Part shown: positions 45,019-53,699 of the stretch, in pieces | Numbering within the stretch: the stretch's first letter is position 1 | Layout of the letters: the number at the start of each line of letters is the position of its first letter | Source of the DNA: Halomonas organivorans | GTDB taxonomy: Bacteria; Pseudomonadota; Gammaproteobacteria; Pseudomonadales; Halomonadaceae | Assembly (NCBI RefSeq): GCF_014192055.1 | Contig: NZ_JACHXM010000007.1 | Span: 62,001-126,000, forward strand | Reading direction: 5' to 3' | Length of the DNA: 64,000 nt | Notes under the pieces: generated by a model | Seen by the model: the letters and a program-made list of their open reading frames with translations, nothing else | The model's database searches: none | What the model was told of the DNA's origin: nothing | Translations under genes and position numbers: made by a program

Positions 45019-48000
45019 TCATATCCGCGATCCCGGCACGCCACTGACGCGCCGCAGCGTCGCCATCAGCTGCTCTGGCGACTGGGGGCGACCCAGCAGG
45101 AACCCCTGAAGCTCGTCGCAGCCGCGTTCCGCGAGGAAGCGCCGCTGGCGTTCGGTCTCGACACCCTCGGCCAGCACCCGGAACCCCAGGTTGTGCGCCA
45201 TGTTGATGATGGCCGCGAGCAGGATCTCGTCATCGGCGTCGCCGGGCACATCGGCCAGGAAACTGCGATCGATCTTGAGCAGCTCGATCGGCAGGCGCTT
45301 GAGATACGCCAGCGACGAGTAGCCGGTCCCGAAATCGTCGATGGCCAGGCCCACCCCCATGGCGCGGATCTGATGGAGCACCGGCAGCACCCGATCGATG
45401 TTGTCCATCACATGCGTCTCGGTCAGCTCCAGCTCCAGCATGCGCGGCGAAAGCCCGGCCTGGCGGATCGCCGCATGGATGTCCCGGATCAGGTCATCGG
45501 CGTGCAGCTGTCGCGGCGACAGGTTGACCGACACCGGGATCGCGCACCCCGCCTCGGCCCAGGCGGCGGCCTGCCGGCAGGCCTCGCCGAGCACGAAGCG
45601 ACCGAGTTCGACGATCAGCCCGGAGTGCTCGGCCAGGGGAATGAAGGTGCTCGGCGGAACCAGGCCGCGCGTCGGACTCTGCCAGCGCAGCAGCGCCTCG
45701 GCGCCCACCACTCGATCGCCGGAGATGTCGAAGCGGGGCTGGAAGCACACGAACAGCTCGTCACCGGCGGCCAGGGCGTGGTGCAGTCCCGCCTCCATGC
45801 GCAGGCGGACCTGGTGACGCTCGTCGATGGCCGGCTCGAACACCATCGCTCGCTGCCGGCCCTGGGCCTTGGCCTCGTACATGGCCTGGTCGGCGTAGCG
45901 GATCAGCATCTCCGCGGACGCCTCCTGCGAGGGGGCCAGGGCGATACCCAGGCTGGCGGAGGAGAAGCAGCGGGCCACGCCCAGCTCATAGGGTTCGCTG
46001 AGTGCGTCGAGGATGCGCTGGGCAATGGCCATGGCCGGCGCCTCCTGGCCGACGCCCTGCAGCAGTACGGCGAATCCGTCACCGCCGAAGCGCGCCACGG
46101 TGTCGCGCGCCTGGGTACAGGTGCGCAGGCGATCCGCCACCTGGCGCAACAGCTCGTCACCCAGCGGATGACCATAGCGGTCGTTGATGTCCTTGAATCG
46201 GTCCAGGTCGATGAACAGTACCGACAGCGACGCTTCTCCCTGCAACGCCTCGTCGAGGCGCAGCGTGAACAGGCTGCGATTGGCCAACCCGGTCAGGCTG
46301 TCGTACCAGGCCAGCCGCTCCAGGCGCTGCTCGACGACTTTCAACGAGGAGATATCGCTGAACAGCAGCATGTGCCGCCGGCATTCATCCTCCGACGGCA
46401 GCGAGGCGGCCGAGACCAGCACCGGCAGCCTTTCGCCCTCCCCCGTCATGAACTCGCATTGGCCCTGCCAGCGCCGCTCGTCTGCCAGGGCCCGGGCCAC
46501 CTCGGGATGATGCAGCAGGAAATCGCGTATCACGCCGGTGGCATGCGCGGCCGGCCGAGCGCTCATCTCTGCAAAGGCCCGGTTGGTCAGCAGCGCGCGG
46601 TGGCGCGCGTCGAGCACGATGATCGCCTCGGCGGTCTCGGCGAACACCTGCTGGGCGAGCTGCAGCTGTTCCTGGGTCTGGCGCAGGTCGGTGACGTCGG
46701 TCGCCACCCCGCCGATCAGGTAGGCCTCCCCGCGATCGTCGAGAATCGGAAACTTGGTGACCAGGTAGTGACGCGTCCCGTCGGGGGTCGGCAGGCTGGC
46801 GTGGTACTGGACCGGTTCGCCATTCTCGATCAGATGCCGGTCGGTGCGCGTGGCCTGCGCCGCCACCGTCTCGTCCAGCCGATCGGTCACGCGGGTGCCG
46901 ACGAGGGCCGAGGGCGTCCCATGTACCGCCCAGGCATAGCGGTCGTTGACCAGCCGATAGCGATCCTGCCGGTCCTTGACGAAGATCAGGTCCGGGGCAT
47001 GCTGGATGATGCCGTCCAGGTACTTGTCGCGCTCCCGAATGCGCTGCAGCATGGTCTCGAAGGCCCGTCCCACGCGGTTGAACTCCTGGAAACGCCCGCC
47101 ACGAAACGGCTTCGCCGTGCCGCTCTCGGGCACCGCCTCGGCGTAGCGCACCAGGTCGTCCAGGGAACGAGCGGCCAGACGCCGCAGGAGCACCATGGCC
47201 CCTACCCCGACCACCACCACCAGCAATGCGGCGTACATCAGGCTGTCGAGGTAGGTATCGCGCAGCGCCAGGAAATCGTCATCGGGCAATAGCAGGGCAG
47301 CCCGGTAGGTGTCGCTGTCACCGATCTGCAGGGAATAGCCGTGCAGGATGCCCTCGGGCATGAAGGTGATCGGATCGTCGCGGTCGACGAGTGCCGCGGG
47401 CGTCACGGCCACCTCAGCGGCCAGGCGCGCATCGACGGGCCGACCATCGACACCCAGGGCGACGGCCCGAGCAGCGAACAGTCCCTGCAACTCATGGGTG
47501 AGCCAGAAGCCGTCGTCGAGGACCACGAAGGCGTGCAAACGGCCGACCACCCGTCCCAGGGAAGGCTCGACGATCGGCAGGATCAAGCGCAGCAGGCTGT
47601 AAGGTTCACCCTGCCAGCGGGTATTCAGGGTGGTCCAGCGTTCCAGGGGCGCCGGCATCCTGCTCAGCGCGTCCAGCGGCAGCGACGGAACCAGCAAGCT
47701 GGCGCTGACGACACGATGGCGCTGGTCGTCGCGTTCCACTACCAGGGCATCGATGTGCGAGGCCTGACCGTCATCCAGCAGCCCCTCGAGCACGCCATCC
47801 ACCCGTTGCGGCGAGCCCTCGCTCAACGCCGACACCAGTTCGGCCCGCTCGGCGATACCCTGGCTGTATCGCCGTATGCCCGCAAAGCGGGTCGCAACGA
47901 CTCGCTCCAGGATGCGCCGATACTGGGCATGATCCTGTTGCGTTCGTTCCAGCAGCGCCTGGCGAGATCCCAGGTAGGCGGTAGACAACAGGGTCACGGC

Positions 48001-48063
48001 CACCACGGCCAGCAACACCAGCAGCAGTGCCAGCATCAGCCGCGAGAAGCGCCAGGCCCGCAC
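45019..48063 (-). CDS. Membrane receptor with PAS-GGDEF-EAL domains (c-di-GMP phosphodiesterase candidate)
   Basis: A 1014-residue protein. TM1 at 9-31, a periplasmic sensor region 32-272, TM2 at 273-293, a HAMP-like linker to 340, PAS 1 (350-460) and PAS 2 (470-575), GGDEF (582-740) and EAL (755-1005). The GGDEF motif reads GGDGF (660-664), so cyclase activity is doubtful. The EAL domain keeps EALLRW, NLSPRQL, ELTETHV, IDDFGTGYSSL, LKIDRSFL and AEGVET, so phosphodiesterase activity is expected. GTG start one base past the upstream gene stop (TGACGTG), with GGGGAG 10 bases before it; the pair is translationally coupled. Confidence 0.9.
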   Translation of the reverse strand: MRAWRFSRLMLALLLVLLAVVAVTLLSTAYLGSRQALLERTQQDHAQYRRILERVVATRFAGIRRYSQGIAERAELVSALSEGSPQRVDGVLEGLLDDGQASHIDALVVERDDQRHRVVSASLLVPSLPLDALSRMPAPLERWTTLNTRWQGEPYSLLRLILPIVEPSLGRVVGRLHAFVVLDDGFWLTHELQGLFAARAVALGVDGRPVDARLAAEVAVTPAALVDRDDPITFMPEGILHGYSLQIGDSDTYRAALLLPDDDFLALRDTYLDSLMYAALLVVVVGVGAMVLLRRLAARSLDDLVRYAEAVPESGTAKPFRGGRFQEFNRVGRAFETMLQRIRERDKYLDGIIQHAPDLIFVKDRQDRYRLVNDRYAWAVHGTPSALVGTRVTDRLDETVAAQATRTDRHLIENGEPVQYHASLPTPDGTRHYLVTKFPILDDRGEAYLIGGVATDVTDLRQTQEQLQLAQQVFAETAEAIIVLDARHRALLTNRAFAEMSARPAAHATGVIRDFLLHHPEVARALADERRWQGQCEFMTGEGERLPVLVSAASLPSEDECRRHMLLFSDISSLKVVEQRLERLAWYDSLTGLANRSLFTLRLDEALQGEASLSVLFIDLDRFKDINDRYGHPLGDELLRQVADRLRTCTQARDTVARFGGDGFAVLLQGVGQEAPAMAIAQRILDALSEPYELGVARCFSSASLGIALAPSQEASAEMLIRYADQAMYEAKAQGRQRAMVFEPAIDERHQVRLRMEAGLHHALAAGDELFVCFQPRFDISGDRVVGAEALLRWQSPTRGLVPPSTFIPLAEHSGLIVELGRFVLGEACRQAAAWAEAGCAIPVSVNLSPRQLHADDLIRDIHAAIRQAGLSPRMLELELTETHVMDNIDRVLPVLHQIRAMGVGLAIDDFGTGYSSLAYLKRLPIELLKIDRSFLADVPGDADDEILLAAIINMAHNLGFRVLAEGVETERQRRFLAERGCDELQGFLLGRPQSPEQLMATLRRVSGVPGSRI

Positions 48064-48064
48064 G

Positions 48065-49195
48065 TCAGTCTGTCTCCCCGTCGCCGCTCAACCGAAAGGC
48101 CCGGCGCTCGAGACGCTCGATCTCCTCGGGCGGCGTATCCCGGGTGATCAAGGCAATGTCGCCGGCGAAGATATCCGGGACTCGCGTCGCCTGCCCGATC
48201 AGCGCCATGCGGATCGCCTCGGCCATGGCAATGCCGTTCTCGTCGTTGATGCGCATGGCGGTCACATCCAGGCCGCCATCTTGCAGGGCTTCGAGCTCCG
48301 ACGCCCCGCCGCCCCAACCGTTGAGCAGCACGTCCATGCGATCGGTCTCGCGCAGCGCCCGCAGGGCGCCCAGTGCCACATCGGTGGAGCTGGCGAAGAT
48401 CATCTTCAGATCGGGGTGTTCCTGCAGGGTCTTCAGCGTCGCTCGGTAGGCCTTGTCCGGATCCCCGTCGGTGTAATAGGCATCCACCTCCTCCACCTTC
48501 GGATAGCGAGCGGCCTCGTCGGCAAAGGTGCCGCCACGCATGCGGCTGACATAGCCGGGAGAGAAGTACAGCATCAGGTACTTGCCCCGATGTCCGGCCC
48601 GTTCGAGCATCCAGTCGGCGATCAAACGGGTGCCCTGCACATGGTCGAAGCCGACGTACATGAAGGGAGGATCGGCTTCCCAGTCGATCAGCGGAGTGGT
48701 GATGTTCTGCAGGATCAGCCGCGGACTGCCCAGCGCCAGGACCCGCTCGATCATGCGCAGGTGGGGCACCGCGTTCAGGGTGAACACCAGGTAGTCCGGC
48801 CGCCACTGCAGTGCCGTGGTCAGCTGCCGCGCCTGCAGGTCGACGTCCACCGACGGTCGGGACATGAACGTCTTGAGATCGTAGGGGATACGCAGCTGTT
48901 CTAGTCGCGCCTCGAAGGAAGACAGGCTGCGTCGCCAGTAGTCCGAGGACTGCAGGCCGGGGTAGATGACCGCGATGCGCAGCGTGCGCCGCGGCGATGC
49001 AGACAGCGGCATGGCCGGCGACTGGACGCGGGTGGAAAAATCCGCCATCAGCGCCTGCTGCTCGGGATGCCGCGCAAGATAGTCGTCGATGGGCACATAA
49101 TGACTCGTCGCCCTGGCGGCCTCCCCCGGCAGGGCGCCCATCAGGATGGCGGCCGTCAGCACGGCGCACCGGAAAAGCGCTGGGCATCCAGCCAT
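48065..49195 (-). CDS. LuxP-like periplasmic binding protein
   Basis: A 376-residue exported solute-binding protein of the periplasmic sugar-binding/LuxP type. Signal peptide 1-25 (cut near GEAARA). Two-lobed fold with RIAVIYPGLQSSDYWRRSLSSFEARLEQL, YLVFTLNAVPHLRMIERVLALGSP, YVGFDHVQGTRLIADWMLERAGHRGKYLML and FASSTDVALGALRALRETDR. LuxP binds AI-2 and controls LuxQ. Coupled here to the GGDEF-EAL receptor downstream instead of a kinase. The ATG at 49195 follows GGAAGGA. The ligand is not known: sugar, AI-2 or other. Confidence 0.82.
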   Translation of the reverse strand: MAGCPALFRCAVLTAAILMGALPGEAARATSHYVPIDDYLARHPEQQALMADFSTRVQSPAMPLSASPRRTLRIAVIYPGLQSSDYWRRSLSSFEARLEQLRIPYDLKTFMSRPSVDVDLQARQLTTALQWRPDYLVFTLNAVPHLRMIERVLALGSPRLILQNITTPLIDWEADPPFMYVGFDHVQGTRLIADWMLERAGHRGKYLMLYFSPGYVSRMRGGTFADEAARYPKVEEVDAYYTDGDPDKAYRATLKTLQEHPDLKMIFASSTDVALGALRALRETDRMDVLLNGWGGGASELEALQDGGLDVTAMRINDENGIAMAEAIRMALIGQATRVPDIFAGDIALITRDTPPEEIERLERRAFRLSGDGETD

Positions 49196-49389
49196 CGAAT
49201 GGTCCTTCCGTCTCGGGTCTCCTTCACCACGGTTATCCCGATGGTGCCAGGCGACCACTGTACCGCATGCCCCCGACGGATGCCGATGCGCTCGGCGATG
49301 ACGACACCCCCGCCCGAGAGAGTGGCCTGAGAAGTACCAGTAGTTAAGTTAAAACGAATGAAAAACGCAACGTTGGATCTCGGCGGGCC

Positions 49390-50007
49390 TCAGGCCAGTT
49401 CGCCCAGCCCGCTCCCGGCCAGCTGCAGCGCGATACCGCCCATCATCATGCCGATGGCGCCGTCGATCAGCCGCCAGGCCCGCGGTCGCGAGAGCCACGG
49501 CGAGAGCAGTGCCCCGCCCCAGGCCAGCAGACTGAACCACAGCACGGAGGCGCTGCCGGCTCCGGCCACGAAGGCCACGGCACTGTCCTGCTGGGCACCG
49601 ACCGAGGGAATCAGCAGCAGGGTATCGAGATAGACCTGCGGATTGAGCACGGTGACCGCCAGGGTGGCCAGCAGCACCCGGGTGACGCTGTGCTCTCCGT
49701 CGGCGGAGCCCGCCAGCCCCTGGCGGCCGACGCTGGCCCGGTACAGCGCCTGGGCGGCCAGCCAGCCGAGGAAAGCCACCCCCAGCCAGCGCAGCACATC
49801 GAGCGCCCCGGGGATCGTCAGCAGCACCGCACTCATGCCGAACATGCCCGCCGCCACCAGCAGCAGATCGCTACCCATGCATAGCCCGGCGGACCACCAG
49901 TGATGCTGACGGCGAACGGCGAGCCCCAGCACGTAGGCGTTCTGGGCGCCGATGGCGACGATGATGCCGCCGCTTACCAACAGCCCGGTCAGATAACTCT
50001 CCAGCAT
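49390..50007 (-). CDS. argO: LysE/ArgO-family amino acid exporter
   Basis: A 205-residue membrane protein with six hydrophobic segments. It shows GGIIVAIGAQNAYVLGLAVRRQH, the FLGWLAAQALYRA segment and TVLNPQVYLDTLLLIPSVGAQQ, matching ArgO/LysE. ArgO exports arginine (and lysine/canavanine). Diverges from ArgP, its known activator partner. Two ATGs lie close; the second (50007) follows GGGAGG at 7 bases and is chosen. Confidence 0.9.
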   Translation of the reverse strand: MLESYLTGLLVSGGIIVAIGAQNAYVLGLAVRRQHHWWSAGLCMGSDLLLVAAGMFGMSAVLLTIPGALDVLRWLGVAFLGWLAAQALYRASVGRQGLAGSADGEHSVTRVLLATLAVTVLNPQVYLDTLLLIPSVGAQQDSAVAFVAGAGSASVLWFSLLAWGGALLSPWLSRPRAWRLIDGAIGMMMGGIALQLAGSGLGELA

Positions 50008-50096
50008 CGACATGCCTCCCTGAAATGAGGAGGCCAGCCTAGCGCCACGACGATATACTGAAAAATCATCTTCCTAATGCTGTATCAGTTTTTCTT

Positions 50097-50966
50097 ATGA
50101 TCGATTACAAGCTGCTCGAGGCCCTCGCCACGGTCATCGAATGCAACGGTTTCGAGCGTGCCGGCGAAGCGCTCGGCCTCTCGCAGTCGGCCGTCTCCCA
50201 GCGCCTCAAGACCCTGGAAGTGCGCCTCGGCCAGCCGGTACTGATTCGCCATCCACACCTTGAGCCCACGCCCGCGGGACGGCGGTTGCTCAACCACTAT
50301 CAGCAGGTCCAACTGCTGGAACGCGACCTGCGCAGCGCCCTGCCGACCCTGGAGACCGCCTCGCCGCGGCTGCGCATCGCCATCAACGCCGACAGCCTTG
50401 CCACCTGGTGGGCCGACGCCGTGGGGCGCTTCTGTCGCGATGAAGGGCTGCTGCTCGACCTGGTCATCGAGGACCAGGACGTGGGCCTTCGACGACTGCG
50501 CGACGGCGAGGTGGCGGCCTGCCTGTGCGCCAGCGACCAGCCCATCGCCGGGGCGCGCTGTGTCCCGCTGGGCACCATGGTCTACCACCCCTATGCCACC
50601 CCGGCCTACATCGCCCGATATTTTCCCCAGGGGCCCAGCGAGGCGGCCTTTCGCCATGCCCCGGCGATCGTCTATGGCCCCCACGACCAGCTGCAACATC
50701 GGTTCCTGGCTCAATGCGGCTACCACGGCGCCTTTCCCTACCACCTGTGCCCCTCATCGGAGGGATTCGTGCGACTCGCCGCCGCCGGCATCGGCTACGG
50801 CATGATGCCGCATCGCCAGGTGGCCGACCTGGTGAAGGCTGGCCAGCTCGCCAGTCTTGATCCACAGCGCCGCCTGGAGGTGCCGCTGTACTGGCATTTC
50901 TGGCGCCACAGCGGCGCCCTGCTCGAGCGACTGACGGGCATGCTGGGCGAGGTGCAACTAACCTGA
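50097..50966 (+). CDS. argP: LysR-type regulator ArgP (IciA)
   Basis: A 289-residue LysR protein matching ArgP: DYKLLEALATVIECNGFERAGEALGLSQSAVSQRLKTLE in the winged helix, RIAINADSLATWWADAV, the FVRLAAAGIGYGMMPH end and YWHFWRHSGALLERLTG. ArgP binds arginine or lysine and controls argO. No ribosome site stands out in the AT-rich leader. The 89-base gap between argO and argP contains both promoters (TATACT-type at 50054-50059). Confidence 0.9.
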   Translation: MIDYKLLEALATVIECNGFERAGEALGLSQSAVSQRLKTLEVRLGQPVLIRHPHLEPTPAGRRLLNHYQQVQLLERDLRSALPTLETASPRLRIAINADSLATWWADAVGRFCRDEGLLLDLVIEDQDVGLRRLRDGEVAACLCASDQPIAGARCVPLGTMVYHPYATPAYIARYFPQGPSEAAFRHAPAIVYGPHDQLQHRFLAQCGYHGAFPYHLCPSSEGFVRLAAAGIGYGMMPHRQVADLVKAGQLASLDPQRRLEVPLYWHFWRHSGALLERLTGMLGEVQLT

Positions 50967-51084
50967 GCACACGGTGTCATCACTCAGAACCACCTCCGCT
51001 CGGCTTCCCGACCGAGCCCACTCACCCTCCGACGGAGCCCGCCCCACGACCGATCATTCATTCCAAGCCGATAAGGAGGTTCGC

Positions 51085-51408
51085 ATGAAGGTATACAAGC
51101 CCGAATGGCGCTGCATCCTGAGCGTGACCGAAGGCGCGGAATCCTCGACCCGTTGGCTGGCACGTATCGCCTGGCGATTGCGCCGGCTGGCCGACCGCCT
51201 GGATGGCGGTGGAAGAACGATCAAGCTCGACTGCCGGGTAACGCCCGAACTTCCCCAAGAGGACGTCGATGACTGCCTCGGCAAGGGGTTCATGGTGGCC
51301 CAGGGCCTGCTCACCGAACTCGCCCAGCAGGCCGCCTGTGAAGACGTGATGCGCGACGCCAAGGCGGAGCTCTTCGAGGAGGCAACCGCCAGCGAACCGA
51401 AGCGCTGA
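51085..51408 (+). CDS. Hypothetical 107-residue protein
   Basis: AAGGAGG lies 5-6 bases before the ATG, so translation start is clear. The protein has a basic amphipathic stretch near residue 24 (RWLARIAWRLRRLADRL) and an acidic C-terminal half (EDVMRDAKAELFEEA). It has no membrane segment or signal peptide. I recognise no family. A strong hairpin (51425-51464) follows, so it is a single-gene unit. Confidence 0.7.
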   Translation: MKVYKPEWRCILSVTEGAESSTRWLARIAWRLRRLADRLDGGGRTIKLDCRVTPELPQEDVDDCLGKGFMVAQGLLTELAQQAACEDVMRDAKAELFEEATASEPKR

Positions 51409-51424
51409 AGACAGAGCATCATCC

Positions 51425-51464
51425 CGGCCGCGCTTCCCGTTCACCATGAGCGGAAGCGCGGCCG
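51425..51464 (+). terminator. Long hairpin after the 107-residue gene
   Basis: CGGCCGCGCTTCC and GGAAGCGCGGCCG pair as a perfect 13 bp stem, 16 bases past the stop. There is no T-run, but the length points to a terminator or 3' stabiliser. Confidence 0.7.
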
Positions 51465-51555
51465 TATGGAAGCTACGAAGCCGTCACGGAATCATCATGC
51501 TGCATCGCAGCAAAGCGCGCTATACTCGAAGTGTCCCACCAAGGAGGACACCGAG

Positions 51556-51663
51556 ATGCCGTATGCCACGACGATCTTCGACGCCTATGTCCTGAAATGC
51601 TGGGCGGAATTCGCCCGTCAGCAGACGCTTGCCCTGGAGGCCATCGCGGCCTACCTCGACTGA
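51556..51663 (+). CDS. Small 35-residue protein, unknown
   Basis: A 36-codon frame that starts MPYATTIFDAYVLKCW and ends ALEAIAAYLD. AAGGAGG sits 8 bases before the ATG and a TATACT box lies about 30 bases upstream at 51521-51526, so it has both a promoter and a ribosome site. It can form an amphipathic helix. Short protein with one Cys. I cannot assign a family; expression is inferred only. Confidence 0.5.
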   Translation: MPYATTIFDAYVLKCWAEFARQQTLALEAIAAYLD

Positions 51664-51734
51664 CGCCTTCGCCGCAGCTCCTCGCCGGCCCCGTAAGCGC
51701 TCGCCTACCCGCTGTCACGCCCATGCCGGCCGAC

Positions 51735-52589
51735 CTATGCCGCAGCAGTAGCCGGGGCGAGATCGACGGCGGTGCCGCTCACCTCGATGCCACCGGTGGC
51801 CGGAATCGCCACGTCGAGGCGACTCGGGCGCCCCATGGCCTCGCCCTGCAGGATGGTCAGGCGAGCCGGCGCCGCGAGCAGCCCGGCATCGCGCAAGTAG
51901 CCACCCAAGGCCGCCGCCGCGGCGCCGGTGGCCGGATCCTCCACCACGCCTCCCACCGGAAACGGATCGCGGGCGTGATAGAGCGTCGGGCTCTCCCGCC
52001 ACACCAGCTGCAGCGTAGTGAGCTCTCGCTTGCGCATCAGCGCCTGAAGGGCGGGGAAATCGTAGTCGAGCCGAGCGAGGCGCGACGGCTCTGCCGCCGC
52101 CAGCACCAGATGCCAGACACCGGCATAGGCCAGCGCCGGCGGCAGCGTGACATCCAGCTCCGCGGCGTCCCAGCCGAGGCGTTCGAGGACCTCGTTCACC
52201 AAGGCCGGTTCCGCGGGGCGCTGCTCGGGCGTCACCGACACCAGGGCGGCGTGCCACTCGCCGTCTTGCTGCGACACCGTGACCGGCACCTCGCCGATCA
52301 TCGTCTCCAGCGTGTAAGTGCCCGCACCGCCCAGGCGCCCCAGCATGACGCCGGCGGCGATGGTGGCGTGGCCGCAGAAGTCGATCTCGACCTGCGGGCT
52401 GTAGTAGCGCACGGTGCGACGCGCTCCGGTCAGCGGCGCGACGAAGGCCGTTTCGGAGTAGCCGACTTCGGCGGCAATACGCTGCATGGTGGCGGCGTCG
52501 GGCAGCGCCTCGCCGAACCAGACACCGGCGGGATTGCCGCCGTGTGGATCGGTCGTGAAGGCGGAAAGGCGATAGAGGGTGCCGGTCAT
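51735..52589 (-). CDS. PhzF-family isomerase/epimerase
   Basis: A 284-residue PhzF-fold protein. Seen: SAFTTDPHGGNPAGVWFGEALPDAATMQRIAAEVGYSETAFV with the catalytic Glu (SET region), RYYSPQVEIDFCGHATIAA and PVGGVVEDPATGAAAAALGGYL. PhzF proper isomerises dihydrohydroxyanthranilate in phenazine synthesis; most members are of unknown function. AGGAG precedes the ATG. Divergent LysR gene shares a repeat-bearing gap. Confidence 0.88.
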   Translation of the reverse strand: MTGTLYRLSAFTTDPHGGNPAGVWFGEALPDAATMQRIAAEVGYSETAFVAPLTGARRTVRYYSPQVEIDFCGHATIAAGVMLGRLGGAGTYTLETMIGEVPVTVSQQDGEWHAALVSVTPEQRPAEPALVNEVLERLGWDAAELDVTLPPALAYAGVWHLVLAAAEPSRLARLDYDFPALQALMRKRELTTLQLVWRESPTLYHARDPFPVGGVVEDPATGAAAAALGGYLRDAGLLAAPARLTILQGEAMGRPSRLDVAIPATGGIEVSGTAVDLAPATAAA

Positions 52590-52632
52590 GGGACGTCATC
52601 TCCTGTGAGAACCGTCCTCGCATTTTGCGCCC

Positions 52633-52684
52633 AGCTGGAGTAATAACAAGCGAGCATTTTTCCTCCATAGGCTTAGCTGGAGTA
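52633..52684. promoter_or_regulatory. Direct repeat AGCTGGAGTA between phzF-like and LysR genes
   Basis: AGCTGGAGTA occurs at 52633-52642 and again at 52675-52684, start to start 42 bases (four helical turns). The second copy overlaps the LysR ribosome site and start. Likely regulator binding sites. Confidence 0.5.
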
Positions 52685-53622
52685 TGCCTTTGATCGCCTC
52701 ATCTCGACTCCCCCTCGCCACCCTGCGCGCCTTCGAAGCGGCGGCGCGCCTGGGAAGCTTCAGCGCCGCGGCCATGGAGCTGCACGTGACCCCCGCCGCC
52801 GTCAGCCATCGCATCAAGGCGCTCGAGGAGGAGACCGGCGTGGCGCTGTTCGAGCGCAAGGCCCGAGGCGTGATCCTCACCGAGGCCGGCGACCGCTATC
52901 GGGCGAGGATCGCCGAGGCCTTCGGGCTGATCGAGGCGGCGACCCGCGAGCTCGGCGAGCCGGGCATCGACGGCCCCCTGCGCGTATCGGCCCCCCATGC
53001 CTTCCTGCGCCACACCCTGCTGCCGCGACTGGATGACCTGGCGCGGCGCCACCCCGGGCTGGCCCTGGACCTGGTGGGCGACAACCGGCTCGCCAATCTC
53101 CACACCGGCGAGGCCGATATCGCCCTGCGCTTCGGCACCGGCCGCTATCCCGGACTGAGCGCCGAACCGCTGATGGAAGATGCCATCACCGTGTTGGCCC
53201 CCGCAGGGGAGACGACGAACGACGACTGGCGACGCGCCTGCTTCATCGAGGACAGCAGCGCCACGGATGTCGAACCCTGGAGCGGGTGGGCGCCCTGGTG
53301 GCGAGAGGCCGGCCTGCACGAGCCCGGCATGCTGCGCCGCTTCACCGTCTCCGACAGCGGCCTGGCGCTCGATGCCTGCCGCCAGGGGCTGGGCCTGTGC
53401 CTGGCTCGCCTCTCGGTGGCCCGGGAAGCACTGCGACGCGGCGAGGTGGTGACGCGGCGTTCCTGGCGGCGCACCGAGTTCAGCCACTACCTGGTCACCC
53501 TGCCCGGCACCGCCGAAGCGCCGCGGGTGCGTGCCTTCCGCGACTGGCTGCATCTCGCCCTGGAGGAGCTGGCCGGCGAGATCCGCGCCGCAGTGGATCC
53601 GCGGCACGGCCCCCCGGGGTGA
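52684..53622 (+). CDS. LysR-type regulator (GcvA-like)
   Basis: A 312-residue LysR protein. Winged helix residues 10-68 with LRAFEAAARLGSFSAAAMELHVTPAAVSHRIKALEEETG, typical GcvA-type. Effector domain 95-300, with GEADIALRFGTGRYPGL. GGAG lies only one base from the ATG, which is tight, but no other in-frame start lies upstream. It diverges from the PhzF-like gene, the probable target. The C-terminal tail (AAVDPRHGPPG) is disordered. Confidence 0.85.
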   Translation: MPLIASSRLPLATLRAFEAAARLGSFSAAAMELHVTPAAVSHRIKALEEETGVALFERKARGVILTEAGDRYRARIAEAFGLIEAATRELGEPGIDGPLRVSAPHAFLRHTLLPRLDDLARRHPGLALDLVGDNRLANLHTGEADIALRFGTGRYPGLSAEPLMEDAITVLAPAGETTNDDWRRACFIEDSSATDVEPWSGWAPWWREAGLHEPGMLRRFTVSDSGLALDACRQGLGLCLARLSVAREALRRGEVVTRRSWRRTEFSHYLVTLPGTAEAPRVRAFRDWLHLALEELAGEIRAAVDPRHGPPG

Positions 53623-53699
53623 CAGGGCAGCGCGTCCCCCGCCCGTCCGTCGCTCGTAGCGGGCATCGTCCGTGACGCCCGGCATGCCTGTGCGGGTCC

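Noticed and set aside
43056-45047. A 663-codon plus-strand frame across the FtsH-type gene
   Set aside because: Antisense shadow; the sense strand carries all AAA and HEAGH motifs.
45010-47292. A 760-codon plus-strand frame across the GGDEF-EAL gene
   Set aside because: Antisense shadow of a strong multi-domain gene.
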